The notes beneath the pieces are model-generated. The model was given only the letters and a program-made list of their open reading frames with translations. It searched no databases and had not been told where the DNA came from. DNA of 64,000 nucleotides, taken from NCBI RefSeq assembly GCF_000146165.2, contig NC_004347.2, forward strand, positions 1,612,001-1,676,000, written 5' to 3'. The DNA is from Shewanella oneidensis MR-1. Lineage in GTDB: Bacteria; Pseudomonadota; Gammaproteobacteria; Enterobacterales; Shewanellaceae. This document shows, one piece after another, positions 44,637 through 53,568 of this stretch (positions are counted from its first letter, which is position 1; every line of letters begins with the position of its first letter). The position numbers and the translations under genes were made by a program.

Positions 44637-46850
44637 ATGGGGTATCAACCTAAGATAGGGATATCTAAAACAATGATTGGGTGTTTAGGCTTATGTGCGT
44701 TACCTGCCTTGCCACTTAATGCCAAAGAAGTATTAGGTGCGCCTAAAGTCGAGCCAATTGAGATCTTAACGGTCCATGGTCAGCAATATCGTCGGGCGAC
44801 GACCATGACTAAGCCGGGAGAAGCGATCATCTCGATGGCTGAAATTGAAGAGATGCAAGCGACCACATTTGCCGAGGTCATTGATGATATGGCGGGAGCC
44901 CATATTGATGGTGGCACCCGCAGCGGTGGCGAGCGTATCAATGTGTGGGGATTTGGTGAAACCGAAGATTTTAACGTTTATGTGGATAATGCCCCCGTGG
45001 GGTTTGAGCAATATCGTTATGGGTCGTTTTTCTTAGATCCGGATTTAATTAAACGGGTAGAAGTGATTAAGGGCGCCCACGATGTTCGTTCTGGCAACGG
45101 CGGTTTTGGTGGCGCTATGTATGTTGTCACTAAATCGGCGGATGATTTTTTAAAATATGACCAAAGTGTTGGTGCTAGGGTTAAAGCCAGTTACGCCAGT
45201 AATAACGACGCCCAAAGCTATACGGGAACGGTTTATGGACGAGCCAATCAACAACTTTCTGGCTTATTGCATTTCACCCGTCGCGATGCGCAAGATGTGA
45301 CGCTCGCCAATGGCGAAGCATTCGAATACTCAGGTTATGAGCAAAATAATTACCTAGGTAAAGTTGATTATGAGCAGGGCGATCATCAACTTATGCTAAG
45401 CGTGACCCATTATTTGGATGAAGGTCGTAAGCCTTGGGCCAATCGTCGTGGACCCATGCCCGCGATTTCTGACTTTAATATTCGTAAATACGGTTCTTAT
45501 GAACAGGCACTTTATGCCACAACGGCCTACAACACCTATGAAGACAATACTTGGTCGGCCAATTACCGTTACTCACCCAGCAATCCGTTGATTGATACAC
45601 AAATTGTAGTGTCCCATTCTGCCAATGCGCGGCATTGGATTCGCCCGCCGATTGCTTGGGAGAAAATGACGGTATCGGTGGGCAATTTCGGCCATGAATC
45701 TTGGTTGGATTACAAACGTGATTATATCGACATCAATAACTTAAGTGTTGTTGGTGCCCATGAAATTACCGCAGGATTGCAGTTTCGGAGTCTCGATAGG
45801 ACTTCATTAGTCTTTAATAAAAGCTATGAGAAAAATCCTGAGAAAAACTTCGGCTGGTATACTCCTTATTATCAGCCTGAGGGACGTCAAGATACTTATG
45901 CGGCCTATCTGCGAGATGCGATAAGCCTAACAGATGATCTGACCATAACCCCTTCATTACGATATGATTTTGTCTACAGTGTTGGTAAGCCTAATATTGC
46001 CCCCGACTATAATGATATTGCTGCTGGGCATGATTATAGTTCGACTCACCACTCAGGCTTTTCACCAAGATTGGGCGTGGATTACCAATTAACACCCAAT
46101 ACCCGAGTGAATTTTGATTACGCTTACAGTTTACAGGCGCCTGTTGTCGATGAAATTTATGCGGTGCAATATGCCAAGGCCAGCATTACGGCCACGAGCC
46201 GCGATATCGAGGTTGAGCGTTTACATGCCTTTAAATTGGGCTTGATTAACCAGCAAACCGATCTTTTTGCCGATCAAGATGCGCTTTCAACCCAAATCAC
46301 CGTATACGCTAACCTTGGACGCGATGATATTGCCCAGCGCCGTGGGGCGAAGTCCGATCCAAATCAAGCCATACAAAGCGGCTATACCAATCTGGATGGT
46401 TATGAAATTTACGGTGCCGATCTGGAGTCTCAATACCGTTATCAAGACTTTTTCAGTGATTTAGCCGTATCTTGGTTACAAGGAGAGCATCGTGGCTCAC
46501 TGAAAGACAGCTTAGGTGAAGACGAATACTTAGCTAATATTGCCCCATTAGATATTCAACTCCGTGTGGGTATGTATATTACCGATTCCATTTCAGTGGC
46601 TTGGCAGGGCACTTGGTATGATGCACAGGATAATGTGCCTGAAGGTGATATTTTTAATGCAGAATCCCCAAGTGAGAATTACTTTCTACAAAATATATAC
46701 CTAGCCTATGAACCCCTCGATAGTTTAAAAGGGCTGAGTATACGTTTAATGGCAAAAAATCTCACAAATCAGCAGGTGACGCCGTTTTTATCGGACGGTA
46801 TTCCCGCCCCCGGACGTGATGTCAGACTTAGCTTAGCCTATGAGTTTTAA
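44637..46850 (+). CDS. TonB-dependent outer membrane receptor (iron-regulated)
   Basis: Outer membrane gated receptor of 737 residues. The ATG at 44637 has GGGGAG about 8 bases before it; the TTG at 44616 is less likely. A signal peptide ends LPLNAKE. The TonB box is probably PIEILTVHG just after it. The plug domain holds IDGGTRSGGERINVWGFGETEDFNVYVDNAP and VEVIKGAHDVRSGNGGFGGAMYVVTKS. The barrel continues with the family box LGVDYQLTPNTRVNFDYAYSLQAPVVDEIY and ends GRDVRLSLAYEF with a terminal Phe. Overall layout suggests the heme/haemoglobin receptor group, but a siderophore is possible. The Fur box upstream predicts derepression under iron limitation. No transport partners adjoin it. Confidence 0.88.
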   Translation: MGYQPKIGISKTMIGCLGLCALPALPLNAKEVLGAPKVEPIEILTVHGQQYRRATTMTKPGEAIISMAEIEEMQATTFAEVIDDMAGAHIDGGTRSGGERINVWGFGETEDFNVYVDNAPVGFEQYRYGSFFLDPDLIKRVEVIKGAHDVRSGNGGFGGAMYVVTKSADDFLKYDQSVGARVKASYASNNDAQSYTGTVYGRANQQLSGLLHFTRRDAQDVTLANGEAFEYSGYEQNNYLGKVDYEQGDHQLMLSVTHYLDEGRKPWANRRGPMPAISDFNIRKYGSYEQALYATTAYNTYEDNTWSANYRYSPSNPLIDTQIVVSHSANARHWIRPPIAWEKMTVSVGNFGHESWLDYKRDYIDINNLSVVGAHEITAGLQFRSLDRTSLVFNKSYEKNPEKNFGWYTPYYQPEGRQDTYAAYLRDAISLTDDLTITPSLRYDFVYSVGKPNIAPDYNDIAAGHDYSSTHHSGFSPRLGVDYQLTPNTRVNFDYAYSLQAPVVDEIYAVQYAKASITATSRDIEVERLHAFKLGLINQQTDLFADQDALSTQITVYANLGRDDIAQRRGAKSDPNQAIQSGYTNLDGYEIYGADLESQYRYQDFFSDLAVSWLQGEHRGSLKDSLGEDEYLANIAPLDIQLRVGMYITDSISVAWQGTWYDAQDNVPEGDIFNAESPSENYFLQNIYLAYEPLDSLKGLSIRLMAKNLTNQQVTPFLSDGIPAPGRDVRLSLAYEF

Positions 46851-46984
46851 AGATAAAATGTAGTGCTGATAGGGTGGTCAATAGATAACTCATATTAAAA
46901 ATAGGGTTATCTTGCCTTCCCCCCCTGCCGTGAAAAGCCAATTTATGGCATAATCCGCGTTTTATTACGCATGTAGACAGAAAA

Positions 46985-47548
46985 ATGACTGAAAATGAAT
47001 TGCTAACTCGCTGCGGCGGCAAATGTGAACTCTGTGGAAGCGATGTTGAACTCGCTATTTATGACTTACCAGCTTCCGATGGTCATGAAAACGAGATCAT
47101 GATCTGTGAAAATTGCAGTAGCCAAATTGCCGCGCCGGATACGATGGACATGAACCACTGGCGTTGTTTGAACGACAGCATGTGGAGCCAAGTCCCTGCG
47201 GTTCAAGTGATGTCATACCGCATGCTAAAACGCTTAAGCGGTGAAAGCTGGGCGCAGGATCTGCTGGATATGTTGTATCTGGAAGATGATTTACGCGCTT
47301 GGGGCGATGCAGAAGCCGCTGCCGCCAGCGATGATACACCACCGACCTTAGACAGCAACGGTGCCGTGCTTAACGCGGGTGATACTGTTGTGATTATTAA
47401 AGATCTCAACGTAAAAGGCACCAGCTTTGTGGCCAAACGTGGCACCGCGGTACGTAACATTGCGTTGACCAACAACCCAGAGCACATTGAAGGCCGTGTT
47501 AATGGCACTCGCATTGTGATCCTGACGTGCTTTGTTAAAAAGTCTTAA
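46985..47548 (+). CDS. PhnA-domain zinc-ribbon protein
   Basis: 187-residue PhnA/YjdM-type protein. The N-terminal zinc ribbon is CGGKCELCGSDVEL followed by MICENCSSQI, that is two CxxC-like pairs. The C-terminal PhnA domain is DSNGAVLNAGDTVVIIKDLNVKGTSFVAKRGTAVRNI and IEGRVNGTRIVILTCFVKKS, nearly invariant in the family. Despite the historical alkylphosphonate name, no phosphonate genes adjoin it, and the function is not settled. A strong terminator follows. Confidence 0.92.
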   Translation: MTENELLTRCGGKCELCGSDVELAIYDLPASDGHENEIMICENCSSQIAAPDTMDMNHWRCLNDSMWSQVPAVQVMSYRMLKRLSGESWAQDLLDMLYLEDDLRAWGDAEAAAASDDTPPTLDSNGAVLNAGDTVVIIKDLNVKGTSFVAKRGTAVRNIALTNNPEHIEGRVNGTRIVILTCFVKKS

Positions 47549-47577
47549 ACAGACAATCTGTTACCCCGTCATCTAAG

Positions 47578-47612
47578 CCGCCCAATTTGTTACAGATTGG
47601 GCGGTTTTTTTT
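47578..47612 (+). terminator. Terminator of the phnA-like gene
   Basis: CCGCCCAAT / ATTGGGCGG stem with a nine-base loop and eight Ts. Confidence 0.95.
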
Positions 47613-47721
47613 ATGCAGAATTGAATCTTATCTACCCACTAAAAGCATTCGCATATACAAATCGTTAAATTAGGCGATAAAATGGTTAGCATGTAAAGAA
47701 TCTTCATATAGAGATAACACC

Positions 47722-48261
47722 ATGGCAGAAACACCACAATCACTCGACGCAAAGCAGAGATTCACTTCGCCAGAAGATGGATTAGATAAAATCATTGGCC
47801 AGTGGCAGACTCAAGGTGTTGCGGATGATCTTGTCCCTATGGCAGTTTTAGGCCGCATCGCGCGCCTGACTAAATATATGGAAAATGCCATCGCGCTGTG
47901 TCACGGCGAATTTGGTTTAGGGCAGGGAGAGTTTGATGTGCTCGCGACACTCAGGCGCTCGGGTGAGCCTTACACGCTATCACCCTCGCAGCTGTATCAG
48001 AGCATGATGTTAAGTTCTGGCGCTATGACCAGCCGCTTAGACCGGCTTGAAAATAAAGGGTTAATTGCCCGTGCACACAGTAAGGAAGACCGCCGCGCTG
48101 TGCATGTGTCCTTAACAACCGAAGGTAAAGCACTGATCGATGCCGCGTTACCCAAACATCTCCAATGTCAACATGCGTTATTGGCGGGGGTGCCAAGTGC
48201 CGAGCGCACGGTATTGCAGCAGATTTTAAAACACTGGTTAACCCAGTTTGAAGGGGAATAA
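47722..48261 (+). CDS. MarR-family transcriptional regulator
   Basis: 179-residue winged-helix regulator. The MarR core is clear: CHGEFGLGQGEFDVLATLRRSGEPYTLSPSQLYQSMMLSSGAMTSRLDRLENKGLIARAHSKEDRRAVHVSLTTEGKALI, with the recognition helix SSGAMTSRLDRLE and the wing DRRAV. Signal unknown. It lies 69 bases before an AstE-like hydrolase in the same direction and may control that gene or be co-transcribed with it. Confidence 0.92.
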   Translation: MAETPQSLDAKQRFTSPEDGLDKIIGQWQTQGVADDLVPMAVLGRIARLTKYMENAIALCHGEFGLGQGEFDVLATLRRSGEPYTLSPSQLYQSMMLSSGAMTSRLDRLENKGLIARAHSKEDRRAVHVSLTTEGKALIDAALPKHLQCQHALLAGVPSAERTVLQQILKHWLTQFEGE

Positions 48262-48330
48262 CCGCTTAAGCGTGTCATGCCTTGATGTTTGAGTTATCAC
48301 ACAAGGCGCAATGTGCATCAGGGAGTGACT

Positions 48331-49344
48331 ATGGTTAAAAGACGCGAAGCATTTGAGATTGAAGGCAAGCGAGTGATTGCAGGCTCGCAAATGGGGATTA
48401 AGTTGCCTGCTGCCAAGCTCTATACCGATACCCAGCTTGATATTCATGTCGAAGTGTTTCATGGCGTAAAACCCGGCCCAACGCTTCTGGTTTGTGCTGC
48501 CATTCATGGTGATGAATTAAATGGCATTGAGATCTGTAGGCGTTTACTTGGACGGGTTAATCCTAAAAATTTGGCCGGTACCTTGATTGTTGTGCCGATT
48601 GTGAATGTGTTTGGTTTTATTCAACAATCCCGATATTTGCCCGATAGGCGCGATCTCAACCGCTGTTTTCCAGGTTCGAGCAAAGGCGCATTAGCGAGTC
48701 GTTTAGCCAACCTTTTTGCGACCCAATTACTGGTCCATGCAACCCATGTGATTGATTTACACACGGGCGCCATTCATCGAGATAACTTGCCGCAAATTCG
48801 CTGTGATACTAATGATGAGACTATGCTCGCCATGGCGAATGCCTTTGGTGCGCCGCTTATCATGCATTCCAAGGCGCGTAGCGTGTCGATGCGCGGCTAT
48901 GCTAACCAGCAGGGCATTCCTTGTATTTTGTATGAGGCGGGCGAGGCGCTGCGCTTTAGTGAGCTTGCAATTAAGTCGGGTCTTAAGGGCGTGCTCAATG
49001 TGATGCGTAGTCTTGGTATGCTTAAGGGCCGTGTCAGTAATAAAATTGCCAGTGTGAGTGCGATACGCAGCTATTGGATCCGCAGTGAGTCCGATGGCTT
49101 AGTCAATATGAAGCTCAAACTTGGTCAGCGGGTCAATAAGGGTTATATCATCGCCCATATTGTCAGTCCGCATGGGGGCGACAGTGTGGCGATCCGTGCG
49201 CCAACCGATGGCATTATCATCGGGATCAGCAATATACCGGTGACGAATGAAGGCGAGGGCATGTTCCATATTGCACAGTTTGAAGGCGACGAGATTGAAA
49301 TCGCTAACGAGCAACTCGACGAGTTTTTAATGGAATATGCCTAG
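48331..49344 (+). CDS. Succinylglutamate desuccinylase/aspartoacylase (AstE/AspA) family hydrolase
   Basis: Zinc hydrolase of the M14-like aspartoacylase family, 337 residues from the ATG at 48331, which has GGGAGTG 5-6 bases before it; a TTG at 48289 is less likely. The zinc site is formed by His and Glu of AAIHGDELNGIE and His of VIDLHTGA, and RDLNRCFPG supplies substrate-binding Arg/Asn. The C-terminal barrel (LKLGQRVNKGYIIAHIVSPHGG) is lipoyl-like. The usual substrate, an N-acylated amino acid, is not known here; the other arginine-succinyl genes are absent. The TAG stop is completed by the first base of a MITE. Confidence 0.88.
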   Translation: MVKRREAFEIEGKRVIAGSQMGIKLPAAKLYTDTQLDIHVEVFHGVKPGPTLLVCAAIHGDELNGIEICRRLLGRVNPKNLAGTLIVVPIVNVFGFIQQSRYLPDRRDLNRCFPGSSKGALASRLANLFATQLLVHATHVIDLHTGAIHRDNLPQIRCDTNDETMLAMANAFGAPLIMHSKARSVSMRGYANQQGIPCILYEAGEALRFSELAIKSGLKGVLNVMRSLGMLKGRVSNKIASVSAIRSYWIRSESDGLVNMKLKLGQRVNKGYIIAHIVSPHGGDSVAIRAPTDGIIIGISNIPVTNEGEGMFHIAQFEGDEIEIANEQLDEFLMEYA

Positions 49345-49622
49345 GGCGTGTTGACGTTTCAGGGTTGTTTTTGCAGCAATTTGGCTGGCTTTTATGCAAG
49401 GCAAAGTCCGTGCAATGTAGTTATTCTACATAAACGGACGATAACGCAGCAGAAACGTCAGCCAAATGCTGCCCGAAGGGTTCGTCTGGCAAGCCCGTGC
49501 TCTTACTTTCTGTCATAAGAGCCGCTCGTCATTTGAGTTGAATAACTACACATCATTCCTCGTTTCGCGAGCACGTGCTTGCCAAAACGAACAAAATCTA
49601 ATCTCGAAACGTCAACACGCCC
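49344..49622 (+). mobile_element. MITE copy 2 (279 bp)
   Basis: Same length and orientation as copy 1 and nearly the same sequence. Ends GGGCGTGTTGACGTTTC / GAAACGTCAACACGCCC, TA at 49342-49343 and 49623-49624. The stop codon of the upstream hydrolase gene is TA plus the first G of the element. Confidence 0.9.
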
Positions 49623-49676
49623 TAGTACTAAGTATTTTTATGAAGTGATACAGACAGTTGAGCAATGAGGAGTCAA

Positions 49677-50303
49677 ATGAAGACAGTTATCGTCGGTGAG
49701 GAGCAGATTTGCCCCAGCAAAATCCTCTGTATTGGGCGCAATTATGTGGACCATATTCATGAACTCGGCAATGAAATCCCCGATGATATGGTGGTGTTTT
49801 TTAAGCCTAATTCGGCCATCAGTGCTCAATTACATTCCCTGCATCTCGGTGAGACGCTGCACTATGAAACCGAGCTGTGTTTTATCTACCAGCAGGGGCG
49901 TTTTAGCCATGTTGGCGTGGGGCTTGATTTGACCAAGCGTGAACTGCAAAGCAAGCTTAAGGCAAAGGGATTACCGTGGGAAAAAGCCAAAGCCTTTGAT
50001 GGTGCTGCGCTTTTTAGCCCTTTTGTTGCTATTGATGACGCCAGTGCGCAATTTCAATTTAGCTTATGCATTGATGGGGTGTTAACCCAAGAAGGCCATG
50101 TAGATTTAATGATCTATCAGCCGCAGACGATTTTGTCTGAGTTACAACGCTTTACTACTTTAGAAGACGGCGACATTGTGATGACAGGCACGCCTAAAGG
50201 GGTGGGGAGCATAGCGCCTAATAGCATGTTTAAGGTGGCGTTACACATAAAAGATACGGCCAAGCAAACGCCTTTGGTTGAGCATCAGTGGCTGAGCCTG
50301 TAA
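49677..50303 (+). CDS. Fumarylacetoacetate hydrolase (FAH) family protein
   Basis: 208 residues from the ATG at 49677, which has GAGGAG 5 bases before it; the ATG at 49665 would overlap that signal. FAH-fold markers are ILCIGRNYVDHIHELGNEIPDDMVVFFKPNSAIS, the metal-binding YETELCFIYQ, KAFDGAALFSPFV and GDIVMTGTPKGVG. Relatives are acylpyruvases, decarboxylases or hydrolases of beta-diketo acids, and the short length fits the YcgM-type group. Its stop TAA overlaps the ATG of the next gene (TAATG), so it is translationally coupled to the Crp/Fnr regulator. Confidence 0.9.
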   Translation: MKTVIVGEEQICPSKILCIGRNYVDHIHELGNEIPDDMVVFFKPNSAISAQLHSLHLGETLHYETELCFIYQQGRFSHVGVGLDLTKRELQSKLKAKGLPWEKAKAFDGAALFSPFVAIDDASAQFQFSLCIDGVLTQEGHVDLMIYQPQTILSELQRFTTLEDGDIVMTGTPKGVGSIAPNSMFKVALHIKDTAKQTPLVEHQWLSL

Positions 50304-50926
50304 TGACAGAGGATGAATTGACGGTGCTATCTGCATTCACTCCTCAGTCAGCAACTGAGCTGGCGATTAAGCCCCTGTGGCAATATCTCTTATCACTCGG
50401 TGCTAAGCCGGCGGCTTTAACGCCATTGCTGACACAGGCGCGGATACTGGAGCCTCAGCCTAACGAATTGCTCTTGTCCCAAGGTGAGCAACAAACATCG
50501 GCCTATTATGTGGTGGATGGCATAGTGCGGGCCTGTCACTATGCCCAAGAGGGGACAGAGCGTTGCAAAGAGTTTTATTTCGAAGGCGAGCTGTGTTTTT
50601 TGTATATCAGTTGGCTAAAGCAAGAGGTTGCCCCCTACCAACTCGAAGCCGTAACGCGCTGTAAACTGGTGCAAATGCCCCTCTCAATACTGGACGATGC
50701 CGGGATGCAGGGCGTTCAACTGGCGCTGCTTAAACAGCAATTACTCTATAAAGAACAAAAAGAAGCTTTTTTGCTACTCAATACGCCAGAGCAACGTTAC
50801 TTATATCTACTCGAACATTTTCCCCTATGGGTAGCTCGTTTAACCCACGCCCAACTGGCTAATTATATTGGTATTACCGCCATTAGCTTGTCGCGGATCC
50901 GTAAACGATTACAAGATTCGCGGTAA
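50303..50926 (+). CDS. Crp/Fnr-family transcriptional regulator
   Basis: 207 residues, beginning in the TAATG overlap with the FAH gene. The N-terminal cyclic-nucleotide-binding-like barrel reads PNELLLSQGEQQTSAYYVVDGIVRACHYAQEGTERCKEFYFEGELC. The C-terminal helix-turn-helix is LTHAQLANYIGITAISLSRIRKRL, which has the Crp-type recognition helix. The Arg/Glu set needed to bind cAMP is not evident and no FNR Cys cluster is present, so another ligand or none is likely. Co-translation suggests that it regulates or senses the FAH enzyme's pathway. Confidence 0.85.
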   Translation: MTEDELTVLSAFTPQSATELAIKPLWQYLLSLGAKPAALTPLLTQARILEPQPNELLLSQGEQQTSAYYVVDGIVRACHYAQEGTERCKEFYFEGELCFLYISWLKQEVAPYQLEAVTRCKLVQMPLSILDDAGMQGVQLALLKQQLLYKEQKEAFLLLNTPEQRYLYLLEHFPLWVARLTHAQLANYIGITAISLSRIRKRLQDSR

Positions 50927-51052
50927 AATCTTCTGCCAGTTAACTTAAGTTAATGCGTCTAAAGGCTATTCCCTTCATGCTCCTTAGCGGTTGCTAATCC
51001 AAGCAAATTGGGCTTATTTCTGAGCCTATACCCAACCTTTAAGGAGCATCTC

Positions 51053-51559
51053 TTGAGTGCTTTTACCCTGTCGCAAATATTGGTGGCCATTGCCATTGTA
51101 TTTGATTTGATATCGTTTCAATTTAAAGCGCGCGAACGTATTGTCGCCTGCTTGTTTATTTCGGGGATCTTGATTTCAATCCACTTTTGCTTGTTAGCGC
51201 AATGGACTGCAGCGGGATTGATGGGGATTGCCACTGTGCGTTATCTCACCAGCATTTTTACAACGTCTAAAAAGGCAATGTGGGGTTTTAGTGGCGCAGC
51301 GGTAGTGATGAGCGCGCTGACATTTAGCGGCATAACGAGTTTAATCAGTTGCCTTGGCACCTTATTTCAAACTCGGGCGGCTTTTTGTCAGCGTGATAAA
51401 GACTTGCGGCTACTGATGATTGTCGGCACCAGTTTTTGGTTAATCCACAATATCTTAGTGGGGTCGCCCGTCGCGGTATTAATGGAAATGTTGTTTATCG
51501 GCAGCAATTTAGTGGGCTATTATCGCCATTATTTGCGCGAAAAATTAACTCCATCGTAA
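51053..51559 (+). CDS. YgjV-family inner membrane protein
   Basis: 168-residue membrane protein with five or six predicted helices. The start is taken as TTG at 51053, because AAGGAG lies six bases before it; the longer frame from 51008 has no such signal. The pattern LVAIAIVFDLISFQFKARERIVACLFISGILISIHFCLLAQWTAAG and the C-terminal FWLIHNILVGSPVAVLMEMLFIGSNLVGYYRHY match the YgjV (Imp-YgjV) family. Function unknown. It is monocistronic and convergent with a small zinc-ribbon gene. Confidence 0.82.
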   Translation: MSAFTLSQILVAIAIVFDLISFQFKARERIVACLFISGILISIHFCLLAQWTAAGLMGIATVRYLTSIFTTSKKAMWGFSGAAVVMSALTFSGITSLISCLGTLFQTRAAFCQRDKDLRLLMIVGTSFWLIHNILVGSPVAVLMEMLFIGSNLVGYYRHYLREKLTPS

Positions 51560-51574
51560 TGCGAAAACCGCCGA

Positions 51575-51817
51575 TTAAATACCTGCCACGGCTTCCATGT
51601 CTAATTCGATATCAGTACAACCCTTAGGGCAGAAAATCCCAGCGGCTTGCTCGGCTTTGGCGGTCTCGGGCAATATCACTTTAAGGGGTTGATTGCAGCT
51701 TGGACATTGCACTGGCTTACCTTTAAATACCCGTTTAATTAAGTTTTTTTGTTCATTAAACGAGGTCGCTGTGGTTTGGTTTAACACCGCAAAGGGGCTG
51801 GTAGATGCATTGGTCAT
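51575..51817 (-). CDS. Small zinc-ribbon-like hypothetical protein (80 aa)
   Basis: From the ATG at 51815-51817 with AAGGAT about 9 bases upstream; a longer frame to 51853 is less likely. The middle has QCPSCNQPLKV and, 25 residues on, IFCPKGCTDIEL, a CxxC...CxxxC arrangement able to bind zinc. The N-terminus (LNQTTATSFNEQKNLIKRVFKG) is polar. No family is recognised. Convergent with the YgjV gene, 15 bases apart. Confidence 0.72.
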   Translation of the reverse strand: MTNASTSPFAVLNQTTATSFNEQKNLIKRVFKGKPVQCPSCNQPLKVILPETAKAEQAAGIFCPKGCTDIELDMEAVAGI

Positions 51818-52137
51818 AGGCAATAAAATCCTTAATACTCGGTGATTCTTCAAAACAGCAGGTGTTTAAGCTCAGGAATTATAGCCCGATTGGGAACATG
51901 AATGAAAAGCCTAAATCGTTTCCCATTATCTGCAGCCGGCAATGCACCCTAAAATTCGGCTATCAAGCTGGCTTGAATTTATTCGAGAAGCGGATGGTAG
52001 CTTGCTGAACTTGGACTGACTAAAAGCAAAAATAAGCTGTTTTAGCCTTGTAGAAAGGGCTATTTTTTGATGCTATCAGTAAGGCTGGTCTTGCCATCCG
52101 CGCAAATGATGCAGCGCGTAGGGAAATGGGGGAGAAA
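51818..52137. other. Gene-free stretch
   Basis: About 320 bases without a supported gene. A short stem AGCC...GGCT with six Ts (52044-52068, plus strand) is present with no gene upstream of it in the same direction; it could be chance or the end of a small transcript. Confidence 0.4.
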
Positions 52138-52947
52138 ATGAGTATGTTTGTTAAATTAACCATCGCGGCGACAGTCTTAGTGCTGGCGATTCTGGCCGTA
52201 GGTGTTTATCGCTTTAATATGACCAACGATGATATTTATATGGTCATGGAAGATGGTCAAGTGCTGCAATATGATGAAGCTATGGCTAAAGCCGATGCCA
52301 AGGCACAAGCTAAAGAAGCCGAATTAGCGAGCCGTGAAGATGCGATTGAATCTGTGGTACCCAGTGAAGTTAAGCCTGTTGTTAATGCCTCCGAAGTGAT
52401 GCTTAAGCTGTTTAGCTTAAATACCGCGAATCCATTTGAAGTGAGCTTACCAGACAGCCACAAAGCGGTGGTGTTAACTCACTTTATTAACGTTAAACAA
52501 ACGGAGTTTGCTATTGGGGATTATCAAGATGGAGAGGCTAAAGGCCGAGTGTTATTGGATTATTTACGCATTACGCCGCTTAATTTCGACCCCGCTTTAG
52601 AGCCTGATACCCAAAGTGATGCACCATTACAGGATGATCCACAGCAGCAAACCATGCCCTTTGTGGCGCCTTTTATTGTGACTAACCAAGGTTCGGGTGT
52701 GTTTTGGTATCTCGGCTTGTTTAGCTTGGATTATGGACACAATCGTTTGCAGCACCTAGGCAGTGTATTTATTGGCGATCGTATTGAGGTCGATAATATT
52801 GAACCCGTTTATCCCTTTGAAGCCCCATTTAGAGTAGCCGTTACCTACCGCGAAAGAGCCGCTGATCAACCCATGACAACACCGCCAAGTGTCATTAAAA
52901 CCCTTGAAATTGGTGTCAGTGCATCTGAAATCAAATCGCTAAATTAG
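52138..52947 (+). CDS. Single-pass membrane protein of unknown function
   Basis: 269 residues from the ATG at 52138, preceded by GGGGGAG; ATGs at 52126 and 52144 are alternatives. One N-terminal membrane helix (FVKLTIAATVLVLAILAVGVY, residues about 4-24) is followed by an Ala/Lys/Glu-rich helix (EAMAKADAKAQAKEAELASRED) and a soluble, beta-rich domain that I do not recognise. The orientation is probably N-in with the domain in the periplasm. It has its own terminator. Confidence 0.75.
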   Translation: MSMFVKLTIAATVLVLAILAVGVYRFNMTNDDIYMVMEDGQVLQYDEAMAKADAKAQAKEAELASREDAIESVVPSEVKPVVNASEVMLKLFSLNTANPFEVSLPDSHKAVVLTHFINVKQTEFAIGDYQDGEAKGRVLLDYLRITPLNFDPALEPDTQSDAPLQDDPQQQTMPFVAPFIVTNQGSGVFWYLGLFSLDYGHNRLQHLGSVFIGDRIEVDNIEPVYPFEAPFRVAVTYRERAADQPMTTPPSVIKTLEIGVSASEIKSLN

Positions 52948-52979
52948 GTTAATATTTAGCCTTGTGCTAAGTTGTTTTT

Positions 52980-53006
52980 ACCTCAGCTGCGGCTGAGGTA
53001 TTTATT
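52980..53006 (+). terminator. Terminator after the 52.1-kb membrane-protein gene
   Basis: ACCTCAGC-TGCG-GCTGAGGT stem followed by ATTTATTT. Confidence 0.8.
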
Positions 53007-53072
53007 TCATCTAGCCGTTGGGAACGCTAAGGTATTGAAGCAACGTATAATATCAAAACAAGGAGTGAGTTT

Positions 53073-53495
53073 ATGGAGATGACCAAAGTCACGGGCAAAT
53101 TTGATGTTAAGCTCACCCCCGAGAATGCCTATGCCACAGGTGTTGGCGGTGTGAATCTTGGCAGAATGGCCTTAGATAAAACCTTTTACGGTGAGTTAGA
53201 AGCCCGCAGCCAAGGGGAAATGCTTAGCGCCATGACTGCCGTAAAAGGCTCTGCGGGTTATGTGGCTATTGAACAAGTCGTGGGTAAACTGTGCGGCAGA
53301 CAGGGCAGTTTTGTGCTGCAACATTTTGGCATTATGACCGATGGACAAAACCGCTTACACCTTGAGGTCGTCCCTCATTCTGGTGCGGGTGAACTCACAG
53401 GGCTCTACGGTACGATGGCGATAAGCATCGAAAACGGTCAACATTTTTATGAGTTTAGCTTTTGTTTTGAGCCAGCATCGGAAGTTGAAGGTTAG
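53073..53495 (+). CDS. DUF3224 family protein
   Basis: 140-residue soluble protein of the DUF3224 family, a small allene-oxide-cyclase-like or lipocalin-like barrel. The diagnostic pattern is MALDKTFYGELEARSQGEMLSAMTAVKGSAGYVAIEQVVGKLCGRQGSFVLQHFG followed by VVPHSGAGELTGLYGTMAI and YEFSF. The ATG at 53073 has AAGGAG 9 bases before it. Function unknown. Confidence 0.9.
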   Translation: MEMTKVTGKFDVKLTPENAYATGVGGVNLGRMALDKTFYGELEARSQGEMLSAMTAVKGSAGYVAIEQVVGKLCGRQGSFVLQHFGIMTDGQNRLHLEVVPHSGAGELTGLYGTMAISIENGQHFYEFSFCFEPASEVEG

Positions 53496-53568
53496 GCCGT
53501 ATTGAGGTTTTAGCGGCATGGTTGGCGATTGGGGTGCAAGGTCAACATCTATTTGAGGAATGGGTTAA

